A stretch of 64,000 nt of DNA, from positions 186,001 to 250,000 of the forward strand of contig NZ_RSEC01000063.1 of assembly GCF_003937945.1 (NCBI RefSeq). The letters are read 5' to 3'. The notes below the pieces were generated by a model, which worked only from the letters and a program-made list of their open reading frames with translations, ran no database searches and was not told where the DNA came from. This document shows positions 45,658 through 54,291 of the stretch, piece by piece. Numbering within the stretch: position 1 is the first letter of the stretch; every line of letters begins with the position of its first letter. The DNA is from Amycolatopsis eburnea. GTDB lineage: Bacteria; Actinomycetota; Actinomycetes; Mycobacteriales; Pseudonocardiaceae. The position numbers and the translations under genes were made by a program.

Positions 45658-46037
45658 GCTCCGCCCCAGGAAGAACGGGCCGCTTCGAGGGTCGGGTGCA
45701 CCGGCATGGCGTCGCCGAGCCCCAGCAGTTCGATCGGCCGGGTCACGGCGGGCGCGGTCGTGACGACGGCGAAGCGGCCGCCCGCGCGGTGGACCTGCCG
45801 GGCGAGGCGCAGCAGCACCTGCAGGCAGCTGGAGTCGCAGTACTCGACCCCGGTCATGTCGACGACGATCCGCGCGGCGCCGGGGTTCGCGGGCACCAGG
45901 TCGGCGAGCCGCGCGGAGACCGCGAAGTCGAACTCGCCGCGCAGGGTGTAAACGCCCAGGTCGCCGTCTTCGGAGCTGTCCAGGGACCAGCCGTCGCCGG
46001 AGAACCGCTGCCGTGGCCGCGCTGCGTCGGTGGTCAT
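45654..46037 (-). CDS. STAS anti-sigma antagonist, first gene of the operon
   Basis: 127 residues: LRGEFDFAVSARLADLV and IVVDMTGVEYCDSSCLQVLL. The phosphosite loop is DSSC in place of DSSG. It leads the five-gene minus-strand operon STAS, HATPase, SpoIIE, B12 sensor, STAS, in which every gene overlaps its neighbour. Having two STAS proteins suggests one could bind the kinase and the other the sensor. Confidence 0.87.
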   Translation of the reverse strand: MTTDAARPRQRFSGDGWSLDSSEDGDLGVYTLRGEFDFAVSARLADLVPANPGAARIVVDMTGVEYCDSSCLQVLLRLARQVHRAGGRFAVVTTAPAVTRPIELLGLGDAMPVHPTLEAARSSWGGA

Positions 46038-46067
46038 GGGGACTCCAGGTCGGGGGATCGGGAGACG

Positions 46068-46083
46068 GGCTGGCGACTCAACC
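46068..46083 (-). promoter_or_regulatory. Shared 16-mer upstream of STAS operon (copy 2)
   Basis: Minus-strand sequence GGTTGAGTCGCCAGCC, 31 bases before the STAS start, equals the copy at 24328-24343 except for one base. The distance fits a promoter element or activator site. Confidence 0.35.
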
Positions 46084-46136
46084 CGTTCCAGGCGCAATCT
46101 ACCAAAGCCGCCCGTCGCGGGCAGCGCGGTGCCCTG

Positions 46137-47309
46137 TCACTGTCCTTTGAGGACTGGCTGCCGGTCCGGCGGCCCGGCCGCCGGTTCCGGGGCCGCGGCC
46201 CCGGGCGGCACGATGGCGGTGTTCACCGTGCGGGTCAGCCGTTCGTAGGGTGCGCGGTGCTCGTCGTCGAGCAGCACCGCCAGCGGCGTCCAGATCCCCA
46301 CCACGAACACCGACGCGGCCAGCGCCACGGGCAGGAGCAGCTGCCCGGGGTGCGCGCCGAGGTCCCAGCGGTCGAGGTCCAGCACCCACCACGCGACCCA
46401 CAGCGGGGAGAGCAGGACGCCGTTGCGGACCAGCAGCGCGACCGGCCCGGCCCGGCGGCCGCTGCGCCGCGTCACCCGCAGCAGCATCGCGCGCTTCCCG
46501 GGGGTCGAGCCGGTCACGGCGGGCAGCACCACGAACCAGACGACGGCGAGGATCACCACCGGGGTGTCGCGGTGGCGCAGGTCCTCGCCGAACAGCGTGA
46601 GCAGGCCGAAGAGGAACCCGAGCAGCGCGGCGAACCCGAGCAGGTCGGTGGCCAGCGCGAAGAGCCGCCGGGTGAAGGTGACCTTCGCGGCGTAGCGGCG
46701 CCGGTCGTGCTCCGGTTCCAGTGCGGGCAGCAGGCGGCCGAGGGGACCGGCGAGCAGCCAGCCGGCGACGACGCCCGCCGTGTTGAGGATCAGGTCGTCG
46801 ACGCTGAACAGCCGGTACGGGCACGGGTAGACGAACCACAAGCCGGTCAGCTGCGTCAGTTCGAAGAACAGGGAGACGCCGAAGCCGATCAGGGTCGCGG
46901 GCACGAGCCGCATCCGTTGCGCGTACCGGACGTAGAAGCCGAGCGGCGCGAGCATCACGACGTTGAGCGCCGTGGTCCAGACCGCCGGGTTGTGCAGCAG
47001 CGCGCCGGGGCTCCAGTGCCCGCGGGCGCGCTGCGAAACCACTTCGACGAAGTAGAACGGCCGCAGCTGCGGAGAACTCGCGTACGTGTGTCCCGCGCAG
47101 TACGCCGGATCGGCGGGCAGCGGGAGCACCGTCTGCGTCGCGATCGCCAGCAGGTAGAAGAGGAACGCGTAGAAGACGAACGTCGGCCACCCGCCGGCGC
47201 GGCCGCGGCGGCGGTAGCTGACGAACGCGGCCGGCAGCATGACGGCCAGCGCGACGAGCGGGAAGAGGAGGAGGGCGGTGCGGACGGGGACGAGGTAGGT
47301 GGCGACCAC
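46137..47309 (-). CDS. VanZ/RDD fusion membrane protein
   Basis: 390 residues. The N-terminal half is VanZ-like (NVVMLAPLGFYVRY, FELTQL, FSVDDLILNTAGVVAGW), with about five membrane helices. The C-terminal half is an RDD domain (RRLFALATDLLGFAALLGFLF, then TPGKRAMLLRVTR). VanZ proteins modulate glycopeptide or lipid-related resistance in some bacteria, but the function of this fusion is unknown. Downstream of the antitoxin-like gene by 74 bases, same strand. Confidence 0.85.
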   Translation of the reverse strand: MVATYLVPVRTALLLFPLVALAVMLPAAFVSYRRRGRAGGWPTFVFYAFLFYLLAIATQTVLPLPADPAYCAGHTYASSPQLRPFYFVEVVSQRARGHWSPGALLHNPAVWTTALNVVMLAPLGFYVRYAQRMRLVPATLIGFGVSLFFELTQLTGLWFVYPCPYRLFSVDDLILNTAGVVAGWLLAGPLGRLLPALEPEHDRRRYAAKVTFTRRLFALATDLLGFAALLGFLFGLLTLFGEDLRHRDTPVVILAVVWFVVLPAVTGSTPGKRAMLLRVTRRSGRRAGPVALLVRNGVLLSPLWVAWWVLDLDRWDLGAHPGQLLLPVALAASVFVVGIWTPLAVLLDDEHRAPYERLTRTVNTAIVPPGAAAPEPAAGPPDRQPVLKGQ

Positions 47310-47383
47310 GGAGCCGGTGGTACCCAGCCGCGGGAGGCGTGAAGCGTGCCTCGCCCGGACGGCTGGGTTTCACCGGCGGGCGG

Positions 47384-47578
47384 TCACTGCGGCGGTGCGT
47401 CCTGCTGCCCGCCGCCCTGCTTGTGGAGGAAGTCCTTCACCTTGTCGGAGCCCTGGTCGATCTTGTCGGAGTGCTCGCCGAACCGCTGCTTGGCGGCTTC
47501 GGCGGCCTTGTCGACACCCTGATCGGCCTGCTCCGGGTTCTTCCCGAGCGCTTCCTTGGCCTTGTCGAACAGGTTCAT
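47384..47578 (-). CDS. Antitoxin-like small protein (MT0933 type)
   Basis: 64 residues: MNLFDKAKEALGKNPEQADQ and KAAEAAKQRFGEHSDKIDQG, an amphipathic helical protein like the actinobacterial MT0933/Rv0909-type family. That family is labelled antitoxin, although many members lack a toxin gene, and none is seen here. GGAGG lies 10 bases upstream. It may be stress-inducible. Confidence 0.8.
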   Translation of the reverse strand: MNLFDKAKEALGKNPEQADQGVDKAAEAAKQRFGEHSDKIDQGSDKVKDFLHKQGGGQQDAPPQ

Positions 47579-47834
47579 CGGTCGTGCCTCCGTCCGGAAT
47601 TCGATCATCGGTCGTCCCGAGGAGAACACCGGCTCCCGCGCCCCGCAACCACCAGGCACCCGTCGCGGGGATTTCGGGTGTTTTCGCGGGTGAAAGGTGG
47701 TGTGCGGGGTTTGGGCCGCGGGGTTCGGGGTAGGGCGTGAACCGCTCGGGGCCGCGGCCCGTATACCGGGTGAGGATCGCCGGCCCCGCCGCACGGGCCG
47801 GTCGCCGCCGCGAACGACGACGTGAGGCCCCGCC

Positions 47835-49499
47835 ATGCTTGGAAAGACCGCCCCGGCCGCGCCCCTGCCCGACTTCGGCCTGCCCCGGCTCGGCCGGCGG
47901 CACGCCGTCGCGGGCGGGGTGCTCACGGCACTGGCTGCGCTGCTCGTGCTGTTCGGGCTCCTCGCGCCGGACGACCTCACCGCGTTCTCGGCAGGCGCGC
48001 TCGTGCGGGTGCCGGTGGAGGGGGTCGTCGTCGCGGCCTTCGCGCTGGTGCTGCCGCCGCGGGCGCGCAGCGTCGTCGCCGTCCTCTTCGGCCTGGTGCT
48101 GGGGCTGCTGACCCTGATGAAGGCGCTCGACACCGGGTTCTACGCCACCCTCGAGAAGCCGTTCGACCCGGTATACGACTGGAGCTTCTTCCACGCCGGC
48201 GTCGAGTTCCTGGCCGGCCAGATCGGGGACGCGGCCGCTGTGGCCGCGCTCATCGGGGCCGGCGTGCTCGCGGTGGCCGTCGTGGTGTTCATGGTTCTGG
48301 CCGCGTTGCGGTTGGCGCGGGTCGCCGCCGGGCGCCGGACCGCGGCGACCCGGGTCGTCGCGGTGCTCGGGGTCGTCTGGATCGGGTGCTCGGTGTTCGG
48401 CGTCGAGAGCGCGCCGGGGCAGCCGGTGGCCGCCCAAAGCGCCGTCGCGCTGGCCTACGGCGACCTCCGCCAGGTGGGCGCCGACCTGCGGGAGCAGCGC
48501 CCGTTCGGCGAAGTGGCCGCGGCGGACGCGTTCCGCGGCACGCCCGGTGACCAGCTGCTGACCGGCCTGCGCGGCAAGAACGTCGTGCTCACCTTCGTCG
48601 AGAGCTACGGCCGCATCGCGCTCGACGACCCGGCGTTCGGCCCGAAGATCGGCGCGACGCTCGACGCGGGCACCGCGGAGCTGCGCGCGGCGGGCATCGG
48701 CGCGAGGAGCGCGTTCCTGTCGTCCTCGACGTTCGGCGGCGGCAGCTGGCTGGCCCACTCGACGGTGCAGTCGGGCATGTGGATCGACAACCAGCAGCGC
48801 TACAACGACCTCCTCGCCAGCGACCGGCTCACCCTCGGGGGTGCGTTCCAGCGCGCGGGCTGGCGGACCGTGTGGGACGTGCCCGCGCACACCAAGGACT
48901 GGCCGGAAGGGCAGCGGTTCTACCACCCGGACGCGTACTACGACGCCCGCGGCATCGGCTACCACGGCCCCGGCTTCGCCTACGCCACCATGCCCGACCA
49001 GTTCACGATGTCGATGCTGCAGCGCAAGGAACTCGGCGGCGGCCGTCCGGTGATGGCCGAGGTCGACCTCGTGTCCAGCCACGCCCCGTGGTCGCCCCGC
49101 CCCTGGCTGGTCGACTGGAACCAGGTCGGCGACGGCTCGGTGTTCGCCCCGATGCCGGCGGCGGGCGAAGCCCCGGAGTCGGTCTGGAAGGACCCCGCGA
49201 AGATCCGCGACGCCTACCGCGACGCCACCGACTACTCGCTGAAGACGCTCATCTCGTTCGTCCGGCACTACGGCGGCGACGATCTGGTCCTGGTCTTCCT
49301 CGGCGACCACCAGCCGCCGGTGGTGACCCCGCAGGGCGCGGTGCACGACGTGCCGATCACGATCGTGGCGAAGGACCCGAAGGTGCTGGACCGGATCTCG
49401 GGCTGGGGCTGGCAGGACGGCCTGCACCCGGGCGCGCAGGCGCCGGTGTGGAAGATGGATTCGTTCCGCGACCGGTTCCTCACGGCGTTCGCGCACTGA
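47835..49499 (+). CDS. LtaS-like sulfatase-fold membrane enzyme
   Basis: 554 residues: five N-terminal membrane helices (about 25-200), then an extracellular alkaline-phosphatase/sulfatase domain. Recognisable sites are VLTFVESYGR (metal Glu), SSSTFGGGSWLAHSTV, where Thr/Ser would be the nucleophile, and LVFLGDHQPPVV (Asp/His metal ligands). This is the layout of lipoteichoic acid synthase-like phosphotransferases, which move phosphoglycerol or phosphoethanolamine groups. The acceptor in an actinomycete is unknown. ATG 47835. Confidence 0.85.
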   Translation: MLGKTAPAAPLPDFGLPRLGRRHAVAGGVLTALAALLVLFGLLAPDDLTAFSAGALVRVPVEGVVVAAFALVLPPRARSVVAVLFGLVLGLLTLMKALDTGFYATLEKPFDPVYDWSFFHAGVEFLAGQIGDAAAVAALIGAGVLAVAVVVFMVLAALRLARVAAGRRTAATRVVAVLGVVWIGCSVFGVESAPGQPVAAQSAVALAYGDLRQVGADLREQRPFGEVAAADAFRGTPGDQLLTGLRGKNVVLTFVESYGRIALDDPAFGPKIGATLDAGTAELRAAGIGARSAFLSSSTFGGGSWLAHSTVQSGMWIDNQQRYNDLLASDRLTLGGAFQRAGWRTVWDVPAHTKDWPEGQRFYHPDAYYDARGIGYHGPGFAYATMPDQFTMSMLQRKELGGGRPVMAEVDLVSSHAPWSPRPWLVDWNQVGDGSVFAPMPAAGEAPESVWKDPAKIRDAYRDATDYSLKTLISFVRHYGGDDLVLVFLGDHQPPVVTPQGAVHDVPITIVAKDPKVLDRISGWGWQDGLHPGAQAPVWKMDSFRDRFLTAFAH

Positions 49500-49673
49500 C
49501 GGTCCTCTTCGGAATTCCGGAAACGCGCCATCCGTCCAGGGGCGCGGGCTAGCCCGGATGGAGCAGTGTCGTGACTTTCCGCTGCGCGGATTCACTGGCC
49601 CGATGAATTGCCGGTAATTCTTCCGCACTTCTACGCTCATTAACGTCGGGTTTCTCCGCGTTGAGGAGTAGGC

Positions 49674-50003
49674 ATGCGAAGGAAATTGGCGGTTCTCGGG
49701 GTCGCTTTGTTTTCGCTGTTCGGGCTGACGGTCGTGCCCGCGGCCGCCGCCGGCGGCGACTTCGCGCCACCCGGCTGCTTCGGCGAGCGGTACGGAACCC
49801 TGTTCGGGCAGGGTGTTTCGGTCAACTGCTTCCCCGGTGAGGGCTACGGCTACCGGGTGATCGCGCACTGCGCGAACGGCAACGCGTTCTGGTTCGTGGT
49901 CGGGGAGTTCGTGCCGTACGGGTTCGGCCCGGCGGTCGCGGAATGTTCGGGCGCGCTGCTCGTGCCGGCGCGGGTGGTTGCTTACGAGGTCGACGAAATC
50001 TGA
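49674..50003 (+). CDS. Small secreted cysteine-containing protein
   Basis: 109 residues with a clear signal peptide (MRRKLAVLGVALFSLFGLTV, cleavage after AAA). The mature 80 residues have four cysteines (PPGCFGE, NCFPGEG, AHCANG, ECSGA), probably two disulfides. No family recognised. GAGGAG precedes the ATG. Confidence 0.75.
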   Translation: MRRKLAVLGVALFSLFGLTVVPAAAAGGDFAPPGCFGERYGTLFGQGVSVNCFPGEGYGYRVIAHCANGNAFWFVVGEFVPYGFGPAVAECSGALLVPARVVAYEVDEI

Positions 50004-50007
50004 TTCG

Positions 50008-50059
50008 GGCACGGAACCGTCCGGCCATCCCTTTCCCGGGTGGCCGGACGGTGTCGTGC
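50008..50059 (+). terminator. Strong hairpin terminator
   Basis: GGCACGGAACCGTCCGGCCA (50008-50027) pairs with TGGCCGGACGGTGTCGTGCC (50040-50059), leaving a 12-base loop. It immediately follows the secreted-protein gene. The rest of the gap to the protease gene (50060-50367) shows no gene or repeat. Confidence 0.6.
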
Positions 50060-50367
50060 CGTTGGGCTGAGGCAGGGGACGGTCGTGCACGTTCGCTGCC
50101 CGGTCGTCCCCGGATGGGCCCGGCGCCCGCCCCGCCGTGCTGTACTTGGTCCAGACCTTCGTCTGGCGCGGACGGGAGAGCCCCGGTTCGCGCTTCTTCG
50201 CGTGCCCGGAAGACGTTGCCTCCCAGGGTAATTCCGCCGTCAGTCTGCAATGGACAGACGTTCGCTCCCGCTAATTCCGGACAGAAGACCGGACAAATCT
50301 GGACCCGTCGCAGCTCGCCCCGCACACTCGGCGCACGGTGTGTTTCTTTCCCCCCGGAGGAGTCCCC

Positions 50368-51489
50368 ATGCGTCGAAGAATCGCCATCGCCCTCGGCGGC
50401 GCCGCCGTCCTGACCGCTTCCCTCGCTTCCGCCTCGCTGAGCCCGGCCGTCGCGTCGCCCGGGCTGATCGCCGCCATGCAGCGGGACTTCGGCCTGACCG
50501 CCACCCAGGCCGAAGCCCGGCTCGGGCAGGAAACGTCCGCCGCGCGGATCATGCCCGCCGCGCAGCGGGCCGCCGGGGCCGCGTTCGGCGGCGCGTGGTT
50601 CGACCCCGCGCTCGGCAAGCTCGTCGTCGGCGTGACCGACCCGGCCGCCGCCGACGCCGTCGGGAAGACCGGCGCCGAACCCACCACCGCCCGGGTCAGC
50701 GCGGCGAAGCTCGACGCCGCGAAGGCCGCGATCGACGCCTCGGCCAAGGCGGACCCCGCACCGGCGGCCGTCAGCGGCTGGCGCGTGGACCCGCGGGCCG
50801 GCAGCGTCGTGGTCACCGTGCGACCGGGTGCGCGCGGCGCCGACGTCGACGCCTTCCTCGCCCGTGCCGCGAAAGCGGGTCCGGTGACCGTGGCGAACGC
50901 GCCGGCCGCGCAGCCGTTCTCGGCGGGCACCGTCGGCGGCGACCCGTACTACATCAACGGCAACACCCGCTGCTCCATCGGGTTCTCCGTGCAGGGCGGC
51001 TTCGTCAGCGCCGGGCACTGCGGCGGGACGGGCAGCTCGGTCGTCGGCTGGGACGGCTCCGCCATGGGCAGCTTCGCCGGTTCTTCCTTCCCCGGCAACG
51101 ACTATTCGTTCATCCGCATCGGCAACGGCTGGTGGACCGCGCCGGTCGTGCTCGGCTGGGGCACCGTCAGCGACGCGCTCGTCCGCGGGTCCTGGGTCGC
51201 GCCGGTCGGCACGTCGGTGTGCCGCTCGGGCTCGACCACGCACTGGCACTGCGGCACGGTGCTGGGGCTCAACGAGACCGTCAACTACTCCCAGGGCGCG
51301 GTCTACCAGATGACCCGGACCAACGTCTGCGCCGAGCCCGGCGACTCCGGCGGCTCGTTCATCACCGGTGACCAGGCCCAGGGCGTCACCTCCGGCGGCT
51401 GGGGCAACTGCGGCTCCGGTGGCGAGACGTGGTTCCAGCCGGTGAACGAGATCCTGCAGACCTACGGCCTGTCGCTGGTCACGGCGTAG
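50368..51489 (+). CDS. Streptogrisin/alpha-lytic-type S1 serine protease
   Basis: 373 residues: a signal peptide (LGGAAVLTASLASASLSPAV), then a pro-region to about residue 190 that acts as an intramolecular chaperone. The mature S1E protease has triad His (SAGHCGG), Asp (GNDYSFIRI) and Ser (AEPGDSGGSF), with disulfide cysteines (TRCSIGF/GHC; SVCRSG/WHCG; NVCAEPG/GNCGSG). It is exported by Sec and autoactivated. GGAGGAG precedes ATG 50368. Confidence 0.95.
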   Translation: MRRRIAIALGGAAVLTASLASASLSPAVASPGLIAAMQRDFGLTATQAEARLGQETSAARIMPAAQRAAGAAFGGAWFDPALGKLVVGVTDPAAADAVGKTGAEPTTARVSAAKLDAAKAAIDASAKADPAPAAVSGWRVDPRAGSVVVTVRPGARGADVDAFLARAAKAGPVTVANAPAAQPFSAGTVGGDPYYINGNTRCSIGFSVQGGFVSAGHCGGTGSSVVGWDGSAMGSFAGSSFPGNDYSFIRIGNGWWTAPVVLGWGTVSDALVRGSWVAPVGTSVCRSGSTTHWHCGTVLGLNETVNYSQGAVYQMTRTNVCAEPGDSGGSFITGDQAQGVTSGGWGNCGSGGETWFQPVNEILQTYGLSLVTA

Positions 51490-51592
51490 GAAAAAATTCC
51501 TCCGGCGGCGGCCGATGAATCCGGCGGCCGCCGCCGGTAGGTACCGGTGCAGCCGCGCCAACGGGGCGCGGCGGGAACCACCGGGAGCAGTC

Positions 51593-52141
51593 ATGAGCGT
51601 GATCGTCACCGAATTCGTCACCCTGGACGGGGTCGCCGAGGACCCGGACGGTTCGGGCGGCACGGCGATCGGCGGCTGGGCGTTCCGGCACGGGCCGGAG
51701 GCGGTGGCCGGGGACAAGTTCCGCCTCGGCACGCTGCTCGAAACCGGGACCCTGCTGCTCGGCCGTACAACGTGGGAGCTCTTCTCGAAGCTCTGGCCCG
51801 GCCGCACCGACGAGTTCTCCAGCCGCCTGAACGCGGCCCGCAAGCTGGTCGTCTCGCGGACGCTGACCGACGTGACGGCGTGGCGGAACTCCTCGCTGCT
51901 GCAAGGGGATCTCCTCGAGGCGGTCGAGCGCCACGACGGGGACCTGGTCGTCATCGGCTCGATCGGCATCGCGCAGGCGCTCGCCCGGCGCGGCCTCGTC
52001 GACGAGTACCGGCTGCTCGTGTTCCCCAGCCTGGTGGGCGCGGGCCGCCGGCTGTTCGACGGCGCGGTGCCCGCGGACCTGCGGCTGGTTTCGACGACGG
52101 CGGTCGGACCGGCGGTGCTGAGCACCTACCGGACGCGCTAG
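51593..52141 (+). CDS. Dihydrofolate-reductase-fold family protein (RibD C-terminal type)
   Basis: 182 residues: VTEFVTLDGVAEDP, LGRTTWELFSKLWPG, LVVSRTLTDVTAW, VVIGSIGIAQALARRGLVDEYRLLVFPSLVGAGRRLF. This is the reductase-like fold of RibD C-terminal proteins common in actinobacteria, probably NADPH-dependent; substrate unknown. GGGAGCAG precedes ATG 51593. Convergent with the TetR gene; the stop codons overlap by four bases. Confidence 0.87.
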   Translation: MSVIVTEFVTLDGVAEDPDGSGGTAIGGWAFRHGPEAVAGDKFRLGTLLETGTLLLGRTTWELFSKLWPGRTDEFSSRLNAARKLVVSRTLTDVTAWRNSSLLQGDLLEAVERHDGDLVVIGSIGIAQALARRGLVDEYRLLVFPSLVGAGRRLFDGAVPADLRLVSTTAVGPAVLSTYRTR

Positions 52142-52728
52142 GTCCGCAGCAGGCTCCCGAGCCAGCCGCCCAGCACCTGCTGGACCTCGGCGCGGGTCCG
52201 TTCCGGGTCGTCCGCCGCGGCGATCATCCGCGCCGCTTCCATCACGGCGCTGAGCACGAGCTGGGCCAAGGCGCGGACGGGCTGGTCGACGATCAGCCCG
52301 TCCGCTCTGGCCTGCTCCAGCACGGTGACGAGCAGGCCGAGGCCGTACTCCGCCTCGATCTCGCGCCAGACCTCCCAGCCCAGCACGGCCGGGGCGTCGG
52401 TGAGCGAGATGCGGCGGACCTCCTCGCGCAGGCAGGCGTCGAGGAAGACGCCCAGCCCCCGCAGCATGCCGGTCAGCGGGTCGGCGGCGGCGCCGAACGC
52501 GGCTTCGACCTCCTCGGTCAGCTCGCGTTCGAGCTCCTCGACGACGGCCCGGAACAGGCCCTGCTTGTCGCCGTAGTGGTGGTACAGCGCGCCGCGGGTG
52601 ACCCCGGCCGCGCGGGTGATCTCGTCCGCCGGCACGGCCTGGTAGCCGCGGACGGCGAACAGTTCGCGTGCGGCGGCGACCAAGGCGGCCTTCGTGCCGG
52701 CGGAACGGTCCTGCTGGGTACGTCGCAC
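52138..52728 (-). CDS. TetR-family regulator
   Basis: 196 residues. The N-terminal helix-turn-helix is LFAVRGYQAVPADEITRAAGVTRGALYHHYGDKQGL. The C-terminal helical domain would bind the effector. It is the second gene of a two-gene unit with the alpha/beta hydrolase (four-base gap). An inverted repeat upstream of that hydrolase is the likely operator, giving autoregulation. Confidence 0.88.
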   Translation of the reverse strand: MRRTQQDRSAGTKAALVAAARELFAVRGYQAVPADEITRAAGVTRGALYHHYGDKQGLFRAVVEELERELTEEVEAAFGAAADPLTGMLRGLGVFLDACLREEVRRISLTDAPAVLGWEVWREIEAEYGLGLLVTVLEQARADGLIVDQPVRALAQLVLSAVMEAARMIAAADDPERTRAEVQQVLGGWLGSLLRT

Positions 52729-52732
52729 CCGC

Positions 52733-53602
52733 CTAATCTGCCATGACGCCCGCGAACTCGACGACGTGGCGGGCCAGCGCGGCGGGCTGGTCCTCGGAGA
52801 CGAAGGTGTAGGAGTCCGGCACCTCCACGAGTTTCGCGGCCGGGAGCAGCGCGGCGAGCCGGTGGGCCAGCCGGATCGGGAACAGCTTGTCCTCGGGTGC
52901 CCAGGCCAGCAGCACCGGCCGGTCGAAGGTCTTCAGCTTCTCGGCCGCGGCGAAGGTGTGCCGCGGGTGGACGTCCCTGAGCAGCTTGCGCAGGTCGCGG
53001 CGCACCCCGGCCGACTTCCGCAGCTGCCCGAGGTAGGCCTGCGCGACCGCGTCCGGCAGCGGCCGCTTGGTCACCCACCCGAACAGCAGCGGCAGGCGGT
53101 ACAGCGCCCGGATCCGCAGCAGCTGCCCGAGCACGGCCATCGACCCGGGCACCCGCGCGATCGGCGGCAGCGCCTTGAAGATCGGCGGGAAGAAGTACTC
53201 GAAGCAGTCGGACGGCGTCAGCACCACCCGCCCGACCCGCTCCGGGCGGCGGCTGAGCATGATCTGCGTCAGCGCGCCGCCGGTGTCGTTCGCGACGAGC
53301 GTGACGTCGCGGAGGTCGAGCGCCTCGAGGAAATCGGCGATCAGGTCGGCGTTGCCGGTGGGGGAGAGGTCGGCGTCCGCGCGCATCGGCAGGTCGTGCG
53401 AGCCGAGCGGCAGGTCCGGCGCCAGGCACCGGAACCCGCCGCCGGCCACGTCGGGGACCACTTTCCGCCAGAGCTCCGCGTTCGTCAGCACGCCGTGGAC
53501 GAACACCACCGGGGCGCCCGAGCCCCGCTCGAAGTACCGCACCTCGCCGGCGGGCAGCCGGACGCGGTGCTCCTGACCCAGGGTTTCGCTGCGTTGCGTC
53601 AT
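52733..53602 (-). CDS. Alpha/beta hydrolase with Asp nucleophile
   Basis: 289 residues of the epoxide-hydrolase/haloalkane-dehalogenase branch: oxyanion motif VFVHGVLTNAELW, nucleophile elbow VANDTGGAL where Asp replaces the usual Ser, and an acid/His end (LLAWAPEDKLFP, late SEDQPAALARH). Asp nucleophiles are typical of C-O or C-halogen hydrolysis through an ester intermediate. The catalytic His is not certain. It is directly controlled by the operator at 53614-53632. Confidence 0.86.
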   Translation of the reverse strand: MTQRSETLGQEHRVRLPAGEVRYFERGSGAPVVFVHGVLTNAELWRKVVPDVAGGGFRCLAPDLPLGSHDLPMRADADLSPTGNADLIADFLEALDLRDVTLVANDTGGALTQIMLSRRPERVGRVVLTPSDCFEYFFPPIFKALPPIARVPGSMAVLGQLLRIRALYRLPLLFGWVTKRPLPDAVAQAYLGQLRKSAGVRRDLRKLLRDVHPRHTFAAAEKLKTFDRPVLLAWAPEDKLFPIRLAHRLAALLPAAKLVEVPDSYTFVSEDQPAALARHVVEFAGVMAD

Positions 53603-53613
53603 GCGGGCCAGGT

Positions 53614-53632
53614 TACATACATGGTGTATGTA
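53614..53632. promoter_or_regulatory. TetR-type operator
   Basis: TACATACATGGTGTATGTA (arms TACATACA and TGTATGTA) lies 12-30 bases before the hydrolase start and resembles a TetR-family binding site. A further TATGTAA follows, so binding may extend to 53637. Confidence 0.6.
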
Positions 53633-53643
53633 TGTAAATGTGC

Positions 53644-54270
53644 TCAGTACGCGACGGTGAAGCGGGTCCGGTGGTGGCGCGGCCGTTCCGCCTCGTCCAG
53701 CAGTGCGACCGCGAAGTCCTCCATCGAAATCGCCGACCGGCCGTCGGCGTCGACGAGCAGGTCGTCACGGCCCAGCCGGTAGCGGCCGGTTCGCTCACCC
53801 GGCTCCAGGAGTGCGGGCGGGCTGGCGTAGGTCCAGTCGACGGCGGTCTCGGCCCGGTAGACGTCGTGCTGCGCCTGGCACGCCGAGGCGATCGGGCGCA
53901 GCTCGGCGGGGAAGTCCGGCGCGTCGAGCACGGTGGTCCCGGCCGGCGTGGTCAGCGTGGCGGCGCCGCCGACGGCCAGCAGTCGCACGCCGGTCCCGGC
54001 CAGGCCTTTCAGTAGACCGCGGGTCGCCTCGACCAGTTCGTCCTCCCGGCCGGGTGCGGGGCGGGTCGCCGTGATCACGAGGTCCTGGCCGCGGCTCACC
54101 GCGGCGACGTCTTCGGGGTTCGCGGCGTCGCCCGGGCGTACGGGAACCGGCAATCCCTTGGCGCGCCGGGGATCCCGTGCGACGGCGGTGACTTCGTGGC
54201 CTCGGCTGAGGGCTTCGGCGACGACCCGGCGGCCGACGTTGCCGGCGGCGCCGAACACGGTGATGCGCAT
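53644..54270 (-). CDS. NAD(P)H-binding protein (NmrA-like SDR)
   Basis: 208 residues of the atypical short-chain dehydrogenase group. The Rossmann motif is GAAGNVGRRV (8-17), basic residues after strand 2 (ARDPRRAKG) suggest NADPH, and DWTYASPPALLEPGERTGRY is typical of NAD(P)H-binding oxidoreductases. It lacks a canonical YxxxK. It may be a redox sensor or a flavin-reductase-like protein. Two operator-like palindromes lie upstream. Confidence 0.85.
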   Translation of the reverse strand: MRITVFGAAGNVGRRVVAEALSRGHEVTAVARDPRRAKGLPVPVRPGDAANPEDVAAVSRGQDLVITATRPAPGREDELVEATRGLLKGLAGTGVRLLAVGGAATLTTPAGTTVLDAPDFPAELRPIASACQAQHDVYRAETAVDWTYASPPALLEPGERTGRYRLGRDDLLVDADGRSAISMEDFAVALLDEAERPRHHRTRFTVAY

Positions 54271-54291
54271 GGGGCTCCTTCGGAGAGGTTG

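Noticed and set aside
47384..47578. Toxin-antitoxin module
   Set aside because: The antitoxin-like gene is followed by a VanZ/RDD gene, not by a recognisable toxin.
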